This document shows positions 17,858 to 27,667 of a DNA stretch of 64,000 nucleotides, piece by piece. A model generated the notes under the pieces. The model was not told the DNA's origin. It did no database searches and saw nothing but the letters and a program-made list of their open reading frames with translations. Position numbers and translations under genes: made by a program. Location: the NCBI GenBank assembly GCA_927797885.1, contig OV696605.1:1959157-2023156 (forward strand), in the 5' to 3' direction. How positions within the stretch are numbered: the first letter of the stretch is position 1; every line of letters starts with the position of its first letter. Origin of the DNA: Gloeomargaritales cyanobacterium VI4D9. Lineage in GTDB: Bacteria > Cyanobacteriota > Cyanobacteriia > Gloeomargaritales > Gloeomargaritaceae.

Positions 17858-19294
17858 TTACCTCAAAAATGCCAACACTGCCTGCGCTGCCTGTTGCCCG
17901 GAAATCACCGCCCCTTCCATGCTGTCAATGTAGTCCTGTTGCGTGTAACTTCCTGCTAAGAAAAAGTTAGGAATTGGGGTTTTTTGCGGCGGACGAAATG
18001 GTTCCATCCCCGGATTTTCCCGGTATAAAGATTGCGCCAATTTCACCACGCTAAACCAGGTCATATTGAGGGAGCGAGAAGAGGGAAATAACTCCTGAAT
18101 TTGCGCTAGGGCATGGTGGGCAATCTGCTCATTACTCATCGGAATAAACGCATCCCCAGGGGTCAGCACCACCTGCATCAACGACCCTTCCCCCTGCCGG
18201 TAATAATCCGCCGGACTGGTCAATGCCAAATCCGCAAAACAGGAAAAATCCGCATCCGCACTGTAGAGCAAATTGTCCAAACCCGCCGCTTTTGTTAAAC
18301 ATTTTTGCGCCTGGGGGTCTTGCAATTCCGTCACCCAACCATCAAACCGCAACTGCACCGTCACCACTGGCACCGCTTCCAGTTTATAAATCCGGTCAAA
18401 TTCCGCCCACCGCCGCCATTCCTGCGGCAACAACCGCTGAATCCCCGGCACATCACAGGCGGCAATATAAGCATCAGCCGTCACCGTTTCCGTATCTTCT
18501 CCTTGCGCCACAAGTAACCCCGTTACTTCAGTTCCCCTATCGGTTTCTGCAAAAGCAATTTGCCGCACCCGCCGAGATGTGAAAATCTCTCCCCCCCGTG
18601 CCCGAATGTAATCCACAAGGGGCTGATGTAAATAGCGATCCGGCGAACCCTTGAGCATATTCAAACGGGACGCTTCTGTACGGGCGGCGAACATCATAAA
18701 AATCGTCAACATACAGCGGGCAGAAATCTGTTCCGTATCAATGAATCCCAACGCCAAAGCAATCGGATTCCACATCCGTTCTAAACTGTGTTGCGAACCG
18801 CCATGACTGCGAAACCAATCCGCAAAACTCAACCGGTCTAAATCCCGAATCTGTTGCATCGCCCAATCATAATTCACCAATCCTGGCACAATCGGACTGG
18901 TGCCTAATGCCAACGCATTGCGTAACTTATCCCACCAGGTTAATTGGGCTGTGGTAAAAAACGCCTTCAACCCATGAAACGGTGCCCCTAATAAAAAGCG
19001 AAAATCTAAGTTGCCTAACTGCCCACCCCGATTCACAAAAGTATGGACGTGTTCTTTCGGTAACAAATTATCAAACCCACCCACTTTTCGCAGTAAATTA
19101 AACAGATTGTAGTAATTATTAAAAAATACGTGTAAACCCATCTCAATGTGATTGCCCTGTTCATCCTGCCAACTGCCCGCTTTCCCCCCCACAAACCTGC
19201 GCCCTTCGTACAGCGACACCTGATGGCTCGCATCCACCAAGGACACCGCCGCCGCTAAACCCGCCAAACCCGCCCCAACAATCGCTACCCGCAT
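17858..19294 (-). CDS. zds: 9,9'-di-cis-zeta-carotene desaturase
   Basis: A 478-residue FAD amine-oxidase-fold desaturase. The dinucleotide motif [17 protein letters not shown] is at residues 3-19, followed by [14 protein letters not shown] and [17 protein letters not shown], characteristic of CrtQ/Zds. The C-terminal FAD segment reads [19 protein letters not shown]. It converts zeta-carotene to prolycopene on the thylakoid membrane in the plant-type poly-cis carotenoid pathway. The SRPBCC gene follows 4 bp downstream. Upstream it is divergent from aroB. Confidence 0.95.
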   Translation of the reverse strand: MRVAIVGAGLAGLAAAVSLVDASHQVSLYEGRRFVGGKAGSWQDEQGNHIEMGLHVFFNNYYNLFNLLRKVGGFDNLLPKEHVHTFVNRGGQLGNLDFRFLLGAPFHGLKAFFTTAQLTWWDKLRNALALGTSPIVPGLVNYDWAMQQIRDLDRLSFADWFRSHGGSQHSLERMWNPIALALGFIDTEQISARCMLTIFMMFAARTEASRLNMLKGSPDRYLHQPLVDYIRARGGEIFTSRRVRQIAFAETDRGTEVTGLLVAQGEDTETVTADAYIAACDVPGIQRLLPQEWRRWAEFDRIYKLEAVPVVTVQLRFDGWVTELQDPQAQKCLTKAAGLDNLLYSADADFSCFADLALTSPADYYRQGEGSLMQVVLTPGDAFIPMSNEQIAHHALAQIQELFPSSRSLNMTWFSVVKLAQSLYRENPGMEPFRPPQKTPIPNFFLAGSYTQQDYIDSMEGAVISGQQAAQAVLAFLR

Positions 19295-19464
19295 AGGCTA
19301 AATTTTAACCTGGCTTAACATTTAACGTTCCTTAACATCTTATCTCAGATTTGCAGAACGTCCAGCCCTAGGGAAAACCGTTCCCCAGGGTCGCCGCTTG
19401 GTACTATGGAGAAACGACCCTCACCCGCCGTAACCAAATTCCCATTTGTTCGATGATTTATCCC

Positions 19465-20559
19465 ATGTCCATTACCGTATCCTTAAACGAGCGCAGTTAC
19501 CCGATTTGGATCATCCGTGACGGTCTGCAACGGGCGGGGGAATTGCTCACTGAAATTGGGCTAATCGGGAAGGTATTAATTGTCTCCAACCCAGTGATTT
19601 TTCGGCACTATGGAGAAGCATTATCCACTGCGTTAAGAACCGCTGGTTTTGCTGTGGAATCCTGTATTTTACCCGCAGGTGAACGGTATAAAAATCTGAA
19701 AACGGTAGAACGGATTTATGCCCATTGTGCCCAGCATCGTTTAGAACGTCGTTCCACCCTGATGGCTTTAGGGGGTGGGGTGATTGGTGATATGGCTGGA
19801 TTCGCCGCCGCTACTTGGTTACGGGGGATTCATTTTGTGCAAATTCCCACCAGTTTATTAGCGATGGTAGATGCGTCAATTGGTGGCAAAACCGGGGTCA
19901 ATCATCCCCAAGGCAAGAATTTAATCGGGGCATTTTACCAACCCCAAGCGGTACTGATTGACCCGGATGTATTGCATACTTTACCCGTGCGGGAATACCG
20001 TTCGGGCATGGCGGAAGTGATTAAATACGGGGTGATTTGGGAACCGGAATTATTTACCTTATTGGAATCGCAACCCCGGCTATCTGAGTACCGTTTTTTA
20101 TCCCCGGAAATTCTCGCAAAAATTCTCTATTTTTCCTGTCAAACTAAAGCCACTATTGTCAGCCAGGACGAACGGGAAGGGGGCATCCGTGCGTTACTCA
20201 ACTACGGTCACACAATTGGGCATGGAATTGAAACGGTGACTGGCTATCGTCAGTACACGCATGGGGAAGCCGTCGCTTTGGGAATGATTGCCGCCGGAGA
20301 TATAGCGGTGCAGATGGGTTGGTGGTCAGCAAATGAACAGGAACGGCAAAAAGAATTAATCAACAAAGTCAAACTACCCACGCAACTAAAACCCGATATT
20401 GACCTTGAAGCGATTAAAAATGCCCTCTATTGGGATAAAAAAGTTGAGAAGGGAACCGTGCGGTTTATTTTGCCCCAAAAAATCGGTCAAGCGACCATTA
20501 CCAACCAAGTACCCCCAGCATTCATTCACCACGCTTTAACTCGTTTGTTGGCTCAATAA
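19465..20559 (+). CDS. aroB: 3-dehydroquinate synthase
   Basis: A 364-residue AroB. Signatures are the NAD site LGGGVIGDMAGFAAATWLRG, QIPTSLLAMVDASIGGKTGV, PVREYRSGMAEVIKYG, and LNYGHTIGHGIE carrying zinc ligands. It converts DAHP to 3-dehydroquinate in the shikimate pathway. MSITVSLNERSYPI at 19465 fits the family start; an in-frame ATG at 19453 is four codons upstream. The 3' end overlaps the convergent glycosyltransferase by 7 bp. Confidence 0.95.
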   Translation: MSITVSLNERSYPIWIIRDGLQRAGELLTEIGLIGKVLIVSNPVIFRHYGEALSTALRTAGFAVESCILPAGERYKNLKTVERIYAHCAQHRLERRSTLMALGGGVIGDMAGFAAATWLRGIHFVQIPTSLLAMVDASIGGKTGVNHPQGKNLIGAFYQPQAVLIDPDVLHTLPVREYRSGMAEVIKYGVIWEPELFTLLESQPRLSEYRFLSPEILAKILYFSCQTKATIVSQDEREGGIRALLNYGHTIGHGIETVTGYRQYTHGEAVALGMIAAGDIAVQMGWWSANEQERQKELINKVKLPTQLKPDIDLEAIKNALYWDKKVEKGTVRFILPQKIGQATITNQVPPAFIHHALTRLLAQ

Positions 20560-21692
20560 TAACGACCCCGCCAACGTTTGGGACGGGTTACAGAAGATAA
20601 AATAATGCGTATCACAGCCAAACTATCCGCCAAAGGGGACAACCAAAACAGCCAACTATTTTGATTCCAACCCGCATACACCGGGCAAATTGCCAATAAC
20701 ATTCCCCAGCGGATGAGAACTAAAAATAAATTCACCCAAAATAGGGTTTTATTTACGGGATTGGTGGGCAAAAATAAACTGGTTACACACAACCAAATGG
20801 GCAACCCCTGTACACTTAATAAAAACCAATTATCTCCCCACAATTGAGTAGTGGATGTAGCATCTTTCAAATCTAAGGAACGCCCCCATTCCCGCCACGT
20901 TTCCCAAAATCCCTCATACATCCGCACCCGCAACACCCGTGACCCATCCAAAAAGCCGACTTTATAGCCCTGTTTTGCCACATTTCGTACCCACGTCACA
21001 TCATCACAAAAAGAAGATTTTGCTGTTTCATAACCCTGCATTTTTTCCAAAACCGCCCGGAGCACCAAACAACATTGCCCATTTGCCATCACCCGTTCCG
21101 GTGCCGATGGATTCAGCCCCGTCGCCCCAAACCGGTAAATCAAGGTCATCAGCAAAGCCGGTTGCAACCACCATTCCCCCGGATATTTGAGAATAAATTG
21201 CGGGGACAGTGTGATTACATCATAGTTTTCTTGTATAGCTAATTGCAGCAAAGTAGGCACCAGACCAATTTGGGGACGGGTATCCGCATCCAGATTCAAA
21301 ATCCAAGCACTACCGGGGGAGCTTTGCCGCCAGCCCCAGTCCAATGCCCAAGGTCGTCCCACCCAATCAGCGGGCAAGGGGGGGTCAGACAGCAGGCGAA
21401 TGCGGGGGTCGTGGGTTTGCTGTGCCGCCACCAACTCCCGGGTGCCATCCTGGGAATGGCTATCCACCACCAAAATTTCCCGGACGCTGTAGCCCTGGCG
21501 TTGCACCCCCGCCAAACACGCCCCCAAGCGCTGTACCTCGTTCAACGTGGGAATGACCACACTCACCTGTCCCAAATAGGCGGGAATTTCGGAAGCGGGT
21601 AACAGGGGGGTCGGGCGTTTGATTCCTGGTAATAGCCGTGCCAAAAGCAGAGCCACTGCGGGCAACTGCAATAATAAAAGTATCAAACCCAT
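20553..21692 (-). CDS. cruG: Family 2 glycosyltransferase, CruG-like
   Basis: A 379-residue membrane glycosyltransferase. A short N-terminal hydrophobic segment precedes the GT2 core: VSVVIPTLNEVQRLGACL, LVVDSHSQDGTRELV, and LNLDADTRPQIG as the DxD-type motif. The acceptor region is SFCDDVTWVRNVAKQGYKVG and the W-R-E-W-like motif WETWREWGRSLDL. Three to four hydrophobic segments follow at about residues 265-370. The layout matches cyanobacterial CruG, the carotenoid 2'-O-glycosyltransferase of myxoxanthophyll synthesis. The nearby zds agrees with, but does not prove, carotenoid work. Confidence 0.75.
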   Translation of the reverse strand: MGLILLLLQLPAVALLLARLLPGIKRPTPLLPASEIPAYLGQVSVVIPTLNEVQRLGACLAGVQRQGYSVREILVVDSHSQDGTRELVAAQQTHDPRIRLLSDPPLPADWVGRPWALDWGWRQSSPGSAWILNLDADTRPQIGLVPTLLQLAIQENYDVITLSPQFILKYPGEWWLQPALLMTLIYRFGATGLNPSAPERVMANGQCCLVLRAVLEKMQGYETAKSSFCDDVTWVRNVAKQGYKVGFLDGSRVLRVRMYEGFWETWREWGRSLDLKDATSTTQLWGDNWFLLSVQGLPIWLCVTSLFLPTNPVNKTLFWVNLFLVLIRWGMLLAICPVYAGWNQNSWLFWLSPLADSLAVIRIILSSVTRPKRWRGRYY

Positions 21693-21869
21693 GCGCCGGT
21701 CAGCCTCAGGTGTATGTTCAGTAACCGTTTATCCCACTGAGAAACCTCATTATTTTAGGACAAACGCCAGGAAAATTAACCCTCAGAGGCATTATTATAG
21801 CTAGAAATTGTTTAACAAAGTTTTTATCTTTCAGAGTTGACAAATCTTCTAACCATGATATTTAATGAT

Positions 21870-21964
21870 GGGTACCTCTATAAATTCAGAATTAGGGGTC
21901 GTAGGGGTACTGCCCTATTCCAGCGAGATAACTTTCTGCTGGTGCAAATAATGTAGAGGTATCC
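21870..21964. repeat. IS5-related MITE, copy B5
   Basis: GGGTACCTCTATAAATTC at the left and ATGTAGAGGTATCC at the right are imperfect versions of the IS5 terminal repeats, 95 bp apart. The interior GGGGTCGTAGGGGTACTGCCC resembles the core of the family-A repeats. It lies in the intergenic region before the small secreted protein. Confidence 0.7.
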
Positions 21965-22011
21965 TAATATTAAAATTCTGGTTGCTTAACACTAACATAA
22001 TTGGGGAAAGC

Positions 22012-22362
22012 ATGAAAAGGTTAAGAATCATTGTGATTTGCATATTTGTAGCAATAGGAATCTTTTTGTTTGGAGCCACTGTTTCTGCTCAAAGGACGGG
22101 ACTCTCTGTAGATGAGCGCATTACATCCTTGGAAAAAAAAGTCAGTGCCCTGGAGACTGAAAACCAGCAACTTAAAAAAGAATTGAGTTCTTTGAAAGGC
22201 GATTATGCCAAGCATTACCATCAGCTGAAGGTTTCCATTGGAACGATTTCTCAAATTACCGCAACAACAAAAGAAGGTGGATTACCATTAGTCCTACATA
22301 CATCACTAGGCGAGATAAAGGGTGGCAAAGGTGTTCTGACAGGTGAGCCTCTGCCGAAATAA
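22012..22362 (+). CDS. Small secreted coiled-coil protein
   Basis: A 116-residue protein starting MKRLRIIVICIFVAIGIFLF, a Sec signal peptide with likely cleavage after VSAQ. A coiled coil follows at about residues 35-65 (ITSLEKKVSALETENQQLKK) with regular heptads, then a small tail ending TGEPLPK. I do not recognise a family. The ATG at 22012 is chosen because the signal peptide starts there and GGGGAAAG precedes it. It is a lone gene in a repeat-rich stretch. Confidence 0.6.
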   Translation: MKRLRIIVICIFVAIGIFLFGATVSAQRTGLSVDERITSLEKKVSALETENQQLKKELSSLKGDYAKHYHQLKVSIGTISQITATTKEGGLPLVLHTSLGEIKGGKGVLTGEPLPK

Positions 22363-22443
22363 GGAGTAAAACGTTACAGAACTTTGATTTTTCGGTACAT
22401 TGATTTTGGAGATTCTTGGTTCCAGAACTGATCCACGAAAATT

Positions 22444-22890
22444 ATGTCTGTTATTCCCATGACCCAACCCCTATTTCATCTAGCGTTTCCGGTGGGAGAT
22501 ATTCCCCAAACCAAAATATTTTATGTAGAGGGTTTGGGATGTACACCGGGACGGGAAACCCCCCGTTCTTTGATTCTCAATTTTTATCAGCATCAATTAG
22601 TCGCCCATGTCACCCTGGAGACTCATCCCCAAAAAGGCATTTATCCCCGGCATTTTGGGCTGGTATTTGCAACAGAATCCCAATGGCACGAACTTTACCA
22701 ACGGGCACAGGCACATCAGTTAGCATTTTACCAAGAAGCGAAGTTACGGTTCCCGGATTCTCCCCTGGAACACCGCACGTTCTTCCTCGTTGATCCCTTT
22801 GGCAATTTATTGGAATTTAAGCATTACATTGATCCAGAAGCGATCTTTGGCTGTCAAGAATATAGGCAAATTGGGGATGAGACTGGGTGA
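22444..22890 (+). CDS. VOC family (glyoxalase-like) protein
   Basis: A 148-residue vicinal-oxygen-chelate protein: FHLAFPVGDIPQTKIFYVEG at the start gives the first beta-alpha-beta module with a metal His, and FFLVDPFGNLLEFKHY at the end gives the second with the metal Glu. Related cyanobacterial proteins are annotated as glyoxalases; the substrate is unknown. The start MSVIPMTQPLFHL is plausible; MTQPLFHL at 22459 is an alternative. Confidence 0.88.
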   Translation: MSVIPMTQPLFHLAFPVGDIPQTKIFYVEGLGCTPGRETPRSLILNFYQHQLVAHVTLETHPQKGIYPRHFGLVFATESQWHELYQRAQAHQLAFYQEAKLRFPDSPLEHRTFFLVDPFGNLLEFKHYIDPEAIFGCQEYRQIGDETG

Positions 22891-23149
22891 AATTTTACAG
22901 TAATTTCAGATGAAAAGTTGGCAATAAGACAATTATTCAGCTTTCTTTATTTGCCACGGCCTTTTTACGGTAAATTATAGAGTACGCAGGAATTTTCATT
23001 ACAATTAGCATGAATAAAAAAATCTGGCTCCCCTGGCTTTAGGGTGATAATTTTTTCTAATCAGAGAATGCGGCTAAAGTTCTCGCCCGGAAGTTGTCAA
23101 AACTTAAAAAGCCATAGGCTTGCCTCTTATAGTCATTCCGTTTTAGAAT

Positions 23150-24045
23150 GCGACACTTTCTAGGTATTTGCAATCGCTCTATTCCTTTCCAGGAGAGGGT
23201 TTGTAGGTGAAGGCAAATGTTGCAAACTTGTTTGAAATGACTATAATCTTAGCATTGGGAAAAACTGCTGCCACAACCATGGCTCTACCACACTACGCTA
23301 ATGCGAAAACCACCCCACATATCTACGCTGACTTCCTCTACTTGCTCCCGCACGACCAGCGGTTGCTGCATCAGGGTTTCCATGATCTTTTCCTGCTTGT
23401 GACTAGGAATCATTTCCAGAAGTTTATGCCGGTCAATGTCCGCCACTACCGTTACAAAATTTTTATGCCCTTTACGCTGACTAATCTCATCAATAATCAA
23501 ACGCCTAACCCCTCTCCAGTCCTCGGTTTTTTTTTGAGCATTTTGATGGTTAAATATGCCCTGAACTTGATCAAAACTTAACCCTTCCTCCCGAGCAATT
23601 TGTTCCAGGCTAGAACTCTGAACTTTTTGATAAATATAGGCTTCATAACGGTGGGTGTATCGGCGTTCCCAACCCGCAAAATCAAGCCTCTCTGTAAAAT
23701 AACGTTGGCAGGAAGCACAATAGAATTGACGACGGGAAGGAGATAAACTCGTTTCCCAAAAACGGGTAAATCTCGTATCAAAATAGGACGATTTTGATGA
23801 ATTTGTTGGGTATAGGACAGACACAATTATCCGTCAATAATCTCAATGTCAGATAGACTTCCTGCTCTTGATAAGAACACATTTCCACGGTAACCCCAGG
23901 AATATTCAGCAGAGCATCTATAGCAATCCGATTTGATTAACGAACAGAAATTTCCTAGAACCCAAGACGGGGGCGGTGCCCCTGCGACCCCTATTCCATT
24001 TTCATTTAGGATTGCTATATTTTCATCTAAAACCACAACACTCAT
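23150..24045 (-). pseudogene. ISL3-family transposase, frameshifted and interrupted
   Basis: Read from ATG 24045: MSVVVLDENI, then the family-A repeat at 23918-24020, then DALLNIPGVTVEMCSYQEQE typical of the ISL3 N-terminus. A frameshift leads to QQIHQNRPILIRDLPVFGKR and another to RRQFYCASCQRYFTERLDF (zinc finger). IDEISQRKGHKNFVTVVADI follows with the first catalytic Asp, then VSVDMWGGF, and finally VFPNAKII in another frame. The C-terminal half, including the last catalytic residue, is missing. It cannot encode an active enzyme. Confidence 0.85.
23918..24020. repeat. Family-A short inverted-repeat element, copy A2
   Basis: CTATAGCAATCCG at the left and GGATTGCTATA at the right, 103 bp, with the same G/C core (GGGGGCGGTGCCCC) as other family-A copies. 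It sits inside the ISL3 transposase pseudogene, the only family-A copy here that interrupts a coding sequence, and so demonstrates mobility. Confidence 0.85.
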
Positions 24046-24087
24046 CTTTCTCCCTCCATAAATAACCCTCTCTATTTTAGATAAGAT

Positions 24088-24170
24088 CAACACGGATTAG
24101 TACAAAAAATACTGAGCAATGACCCGCTGTTCTTATATTTTGTTCTCATGCTTTGAATAAATAGAGATGC
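24088..24170. mobile_element. Remnant of IS5-like element end
   Basis: The stretch GTACAAAAAATACTGAGCAA to AATAAATAGAGATGCC resembles the last 70 bp of the intact IS5 elements (for example 48762-48833) with several substitutions. It marks an older, diverged insertion. It abuts a copy of the IS4 terminal repeat at 24171-24184. Confidence 0.7.
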
Positions 24171-24184
24171 CAGAAGTGTTGAAT

Positions 24185-25292
24185 CAGAAGTGTTGAAAGG
24201 TAGGTAAAGGCAGAAAAAGAGGGGTCAAAATATGGTATTCTAATTCATATAAACCAAAACATGAAACAACTATGAAATTCAATTCTTTTCCCGGGATTGT
24301 CAAATTTTTACTCAAAGACCTGCCAACTAATGATTATCCAGTTCTAAATTCTCGCTTATTTTGTTCAATCTGGTTTGCTGGCATTTTAGACAAAGGAATC
24401 AACAGTTTACGGGACTTATTTTACCAATTAAATCATGCGGGCATTAAGGTTGACTTATCCACGTTTTCTAAGGCGAACAAGACAAGAGACCCACAAATTT
24501 TTATGCATCTTTATCATAAATTATTGCATTATATTGAGGAAGCTCATCCTGAAAAGAGGTTGGTTTTATGTCCTTTTGATGCTACCGTAATACCGCTGAT
24601 GAGTAAGTTATTTTGGCTCCAAGGCTATCGCCAAGTAAAGTTAATAACCACTTTGAATCAAGATACGAAATCTACTGGTCATTTAATTGTTAGTCCTGGA
24701 CAGGCACATGAGATTAATTTTGGTGAAGATATTGTGAAAATGCTACCGGAAAATGGAGTCGCAGTCGGGGATAGAGGGTTTTGCAGTCACAAAGTATTTG
24801 AACAATTTATCGAAAATGATGCCCTTTTTATTATCCGTATTAAGTCGAATTGGAAATGGGATGAAAACTATCATATCACCACAGAACGAGGTAAGGCGAG
24901 AGTAGTTTGTTTTGGCAATGTTCAACAGAAAGTAGACTATTATTTAGCTACCAATATTCCTGAGGATGTAATGAGTAATGAAGAGATAGGGGAAGCCTAT
25001 AGACAACGCTGGGCGATAGAGGTACTATGGAAATTTCTAAAGATGAACTTAAAGCTCGATAAAATGATGAGTAAAAATTTGAATGGAATTACCATTCAAA
25101 TTTATGTAATTTTAATAGTTTACTTGATATTGCAACTGTTAAAAGTTCCACGGATGTACGGAAGTAAATTGGCAGATAAGTTCCGATATATACAAATCTT
25201 AATACGGCAGGAGTGGAATTTTGTCCATTGGCTCAATCGGGTCGTCCCACGCCTAAATATGTAAAGTTTTATTGCAGGATTCAACACTTGTG
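24185..25292 (+). mobile_element. IS4-family insertion sequence, copy 1 (1,108 bp)
   Basis: Terminal repeats CAGAAGTGTTGAA (left) and TTCAACACTTGTG (right) bound one transposase gene. The copy at 51167-52274 has the same length and the same transposase protein. No target duplication is visible here: the left flank is an extra IS4-type end (24171-24184), and the right flank runs into a captured gene fragment. This suggests rearrangement after insertion. Confidence 0.92.
24272..25264 (+). CDS. IS4-family transposase (copy 1)
   Basis: A 330-residue DDE transposase with CPFDATVIPLMSKLFW (first Asp), GVAVGDRGFCSHKVF (second Asp), and the IS4 signature Y-x2-R-x3-E-x6-K in YRQRWAIEVLWKFLKMN. All three catalytic residues are present and the frame is intact. 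Its protein sequence is identical to the gene at 51254-52246. AT-rich base composition differs from the host genes. Confidence 0.95.
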   Translation: MKFNSFPGIVKFLLKDLPTNDYPVLNSRLFCSIWFAGILDKGINSLRDLFYQLNHAGIKVDLSTFSKANKTRDPQIFMHLYHKLLHYIEEAHPEKRLVLCPFDATVIPLMSKLFWLQGYRQVKLITTLNQDTKSTGHLIVSPGQAHEINFGEDIVKMLPENGVAVGDRGFCSHKVFEQFIENDALFIIRIKSNWKWDENYHITTERGKARVVCFGNVQQKVDYYLATNIPEDVMSNEEIGEAYRQRWAIEVLWKFLKMNLKLDKMMSKNLNGITIQIYVILIVYLILQLLKVPRMYGSKLADKFRYIQILIRQEWNFVHWLNRVVPRLNM

Positions 25293-25578
25293 GGTTTCCC
25301 CACTGGTGAGGATGACATCATCCAAGCATTGCTCAAAGTTTTCCTTGGGAGCGCAGGGTAGCAACTGGCTAAAAATCACATCCTCAGTGCCACGCAAGAT
25401 GATATTAAGTTGGTTAGAAAAATATAAAACTTCGACGAGAACAAAGGTTACAGGGGCAGGGGGTGGAACTACAGGTGATATAGTTTGCACTTCAAACGCA
25501 CCAATATCCACAGTTATAAACATAATTCTTGGGAAACCTGCACCCTGTTGATCTTCTATAACACCCATTGGAATTAAG
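25293..25578 (-). pseudogene. Captured fragment of a choice-of-anchor-like surface protein gene
   Basis: Between two inverted IS4 elements a minus-strand frame reads GAGFPRIMFITVDIGAFEVQ then a PPPAP-rich linker and NIILRGTEDVIFSQLLPCAP. The VDIGAFEV segment is typical of the C-terminal end of choice-of-anchor or parallel-beta-helix surface proteins. No start is present and both ends are cut by IS sequence. A gene fragment is likely; the exact family is a guess. Confidence 0.45.
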
Positions 25579-26670
25579 CACAAGTGTTGAATCCTGCAAC
25601 AAAACTTTACATATTGAGGCGTGGGATGACCCGATTGAGCCAATGGACAAAATTCCACTCCTGCCGTATTAAAATTTGTATATATCGCAACTTATCTACT
25701 AATTTACTTCCATACATCCGTGGAGCTTTTAATAGTTGCAATATCAAATAAACTATGAGAATTACGTCAATTTGAATCATAATTCCGTTCAAATTTTTAC
25801 TCATCATTTTATCGAGTTTCAAGTGCGTCTTGAGAAACGTCCATAGTACCTCTATCGCCCAGCGTTGTCTGTAGGCTTCCCCTATCTCTTCATTACTCAT
25901 TACATGCTCAGGAATATTGGTAGCTAAATAATAATCTACTTTCTGTTGAACATTACCGAAACAGACCACCCTTACGTTACCCCGTTTGGTGCTGATACGA
26001 TAGTTTTCATACCATTTCCAATTCGACTTAATACGGATAATGAAAAGAGCGTCATTTTCGATAAACTCATCAAATACTTTGTGACTGCAAAACCCTCTAT
26101 CCCCGACTGCGACTCCATTTTCCGGCAATATTTTCACAATATCTTCACCAAAATTAATCTCATGTGCCTGTCCAGGACTAACGATTAAATGACCCGTGGA
26201 TTTCGTATCTTGATTCAAAGTAGTTATTAACTTCACTTGACGATAGCCTTGGAGCCAAAATAATTTACTCATCAGCGGTATTACGGTAGCATCAAAAGGA
26301 CACCAACCTCTTTTCAGGATGAGCTTCCTCAATATAATGCAATAATTTATGATAAAGATGCATTTGTGGGTCTCTTGTCTTGTTCGCCTTAGAAAATGTG
26401 GATAAGTTAACCTTAATGCCCGCATGATTTAATTGGTAAAATAAGTCCCGTAAACTGTTGATCCCTTTGTCTAAAATACCAGTAAACCAAATTGAACAAA
26501 ATAAGCGAGAATACTGGATAATCATTAGTCGGTAGGTCTTTGAGTAAAAATTTGATAATCCCGGGAAAAGAATTGAATTTCATAGTTGTTTTATGTTTCG
26601 GTTTACATGGATCAGAATACCATATTTTGACCCCTCTTTTTCTGCCTTTACCTATCTTTCAACACTTCTG
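25579..26670 (-). mobile_element. Degenerate IS4-family element, inverted relative to copy 1
   Basis: Ends CACAAGTGTTGAA (25579) and TTCAACACTTCTG (26670) match the IS4 terminal repeats. At 1,092 bp it is 16 bp shorter than the intact copies and has many substitutions. With copy 1 it forms an inverted pair around 286 bp. No target duplication is seen at its flanks. Confidence 0.9.
25607..26583 (-). pseudogene. IS4-family transposase, frameshifted
   Basis: From ATG 26583 it starts MKFNSFPGIIKFLLKDLPT like the intact gene. A small deletion at NDYPV shifts the frame, a two-codon deletion occurs at RDPQ-MHLYHK, and another frameshift falls at about 26312 before CPFDATVIPLMSKL. The DDE motifs remain in the 3' part (GVAVGDRGFCSHK, YRQRWAIEVLWTFLK). 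It is not translatable as one protein. Confidence 0.9.
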
Positions 26671-26800
26671 AGGCGATAGTTACAGCTCTTGCATTTATAT
26701 CTCTGTTTTTGGAGAATGAATCCATGCTTGATGATATTTTTATGTCCGCATTTAGGGCAGGCTTCTGGTATTTGACGTAATCAATCTTCACTACACTAAA
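26671..26800 (-). pseudogene. Zinc-finger fragment of an IS1-like transposase
   Basis: One minus-strand frame reads IPEACPKCGHKNIIKHGF then ILQKQRYKCKSCNYR, the CPxCG...KHG...KQRYKCKxC zinc-binding start of IS1/InsA-type transposases. It runs directly into the IS4 terminal repeat at 26670, so the rest was lost or displaced. No convincing start codon is visible. Confidence 0.6.
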
Positions 26801-26833
26801 CATTGCACCATTATAAAGTTGAAACTCTCCAAA

Positions 26834-26853
26834 AATCAATCAATAGAGGTTCC
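26834..26853. repeat. Solo IS5-type terminal repeat
   Basis: AATCAATCAATAGAGGTTCCC-like sequence matches one end of the IS5/MITE family, with no partner end nearby. It lies 18 bp downstream of the fabG stop. Confidence 0.55.
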
Positions 26854-26871
26854 CAATGGCGCAAGAGACTC

Positions 26872-27615
26872 CTAACCCATCACCAAGCCCCCATCAATGT
26901 GAAATACCTGACCGGTGATATAAGCCGCCGCCGGATGCCGTCCCAAAAAGCCAACCAAACCCGCCACTTCCTCCGCCTGGCCATAGCGTCCCAAGGGAAT
27001 CAGTTTGAGTAATTCCTCTTGCTTTAACTCAGCGGTCATTTCCGTGGCGATAAACCCGGGCGCAACCGCATTCACTGTAATGCCCCGGGAGGCATATTCC
27101 TTGGCAACGGTGCGGGTCAGACCAATCACCCCCGCTTTCGCCGCACTGTAATTGGCTTGCCCCGGATTGCCCATGACTCCGGCGATGGAGGTGATATTAA
27201 TGATCCGTCCTGATTTTTGTTTCATCATGATTTTAATGGCGGCACGGGTGCAGTAAAATACCCCGTCTAAATTCAAATTCATAACCTCCCGCCAATCCTC
27301 ATCTTTCATGCGAACCAGTAACCCATCCCGGGTAATACCGGCATTATTCACCAGCACATCCACCCGCCCCCACTGCGCCATCACCTGCTGAAATAGGTGT
27401 TCCACTTGCTCCGATTGGGATACATCCGCCTGCACAAGCAGGGCTTCCCCGCCCAATGCCTGAATTTCCTCAACAACCCCCTGGGCGGCCTCGGCGGAAC
27501 GGCTGTAATTCACCCCAATCCGGGCTTGGGTAGCGGCAAATTCCAGGGCAATGGCTCGCCCAATACCCCGGGAGGCACCGGTAATGATCACTACGGGAGA
27601 TGCGGTCATGGTCAT
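26872..27615 (-). CDS. fabG: 3-oxoacyl-[acyl-carrier-protein] reductase
   Basis: A 247-residue short-chain dehydrogenase: cofactor motif TGASRGIGRAIALEF at about residues 12-26, NNAG in VDVLVNNAGITRDGLLVRM, the catalytic Ser in IINITSIAGVMG, and YSAAKAGVIGLTRT with Tyr and Lys. NADPH-dependent reduction of 3-oxoacyl-ACP in fatty acid elongation. The sequence IEDG-like C-terminus VFHIDGGLVMG is typical. It may be the FabG or the acetoacetyl-CoA reductase-type paralogue; the MRMKDEDW region favours FabG. Confidence 0.92.
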   Translation of the reverse strand: MTMTASPVVIITGASRGIGRAIALEFAATQARIGVNYSRSAEAAQGVVEEIQALGGEALLVQADVSQSEQVEHLFQQVMAQWGRVDVLVNNAGITRDGLLVRMKDEDWREVMNLNLDGVFYCTRAAIKIMMKQKSGRIINITSIAGVMGNPGQANYSAAKAGVIGLTRTVAKEYASRGITVNAVAPGFIATEMTAELKQEELLKLIPLGRYGQAEEVAGLVGFLGRHPAAAYITGQVFHIDGGLVMG

Positions 27616-27667
27616 GGGATAACGATTGAGCCTACTGATTATCCCACAGGACTTTGCCGCTCATGAC

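Larger units (their letters stand above)
23028..24045 (-). mobile_element. Degraded ISL3-family element
   Basis: A broken ISL3-type transposase lies inside, and an end-like sequence, GGCTCCCCTGGCTTTAGG, lies at 23028-23045. About 100 bp from 23028 recurs inverted at 53461-53562, which supports this being an element end. GGCTCT-type termini are known for ISL3. A family-A repeat interrupts the transposase 5' end. The right boundary is not clear. Confidence 0.65.

Noticed and set aside
23207-23581. 124-codon plus-strand frame
   Set aside because: It is antisense to the ISL3 transposase remnant and has no recognisable motif.
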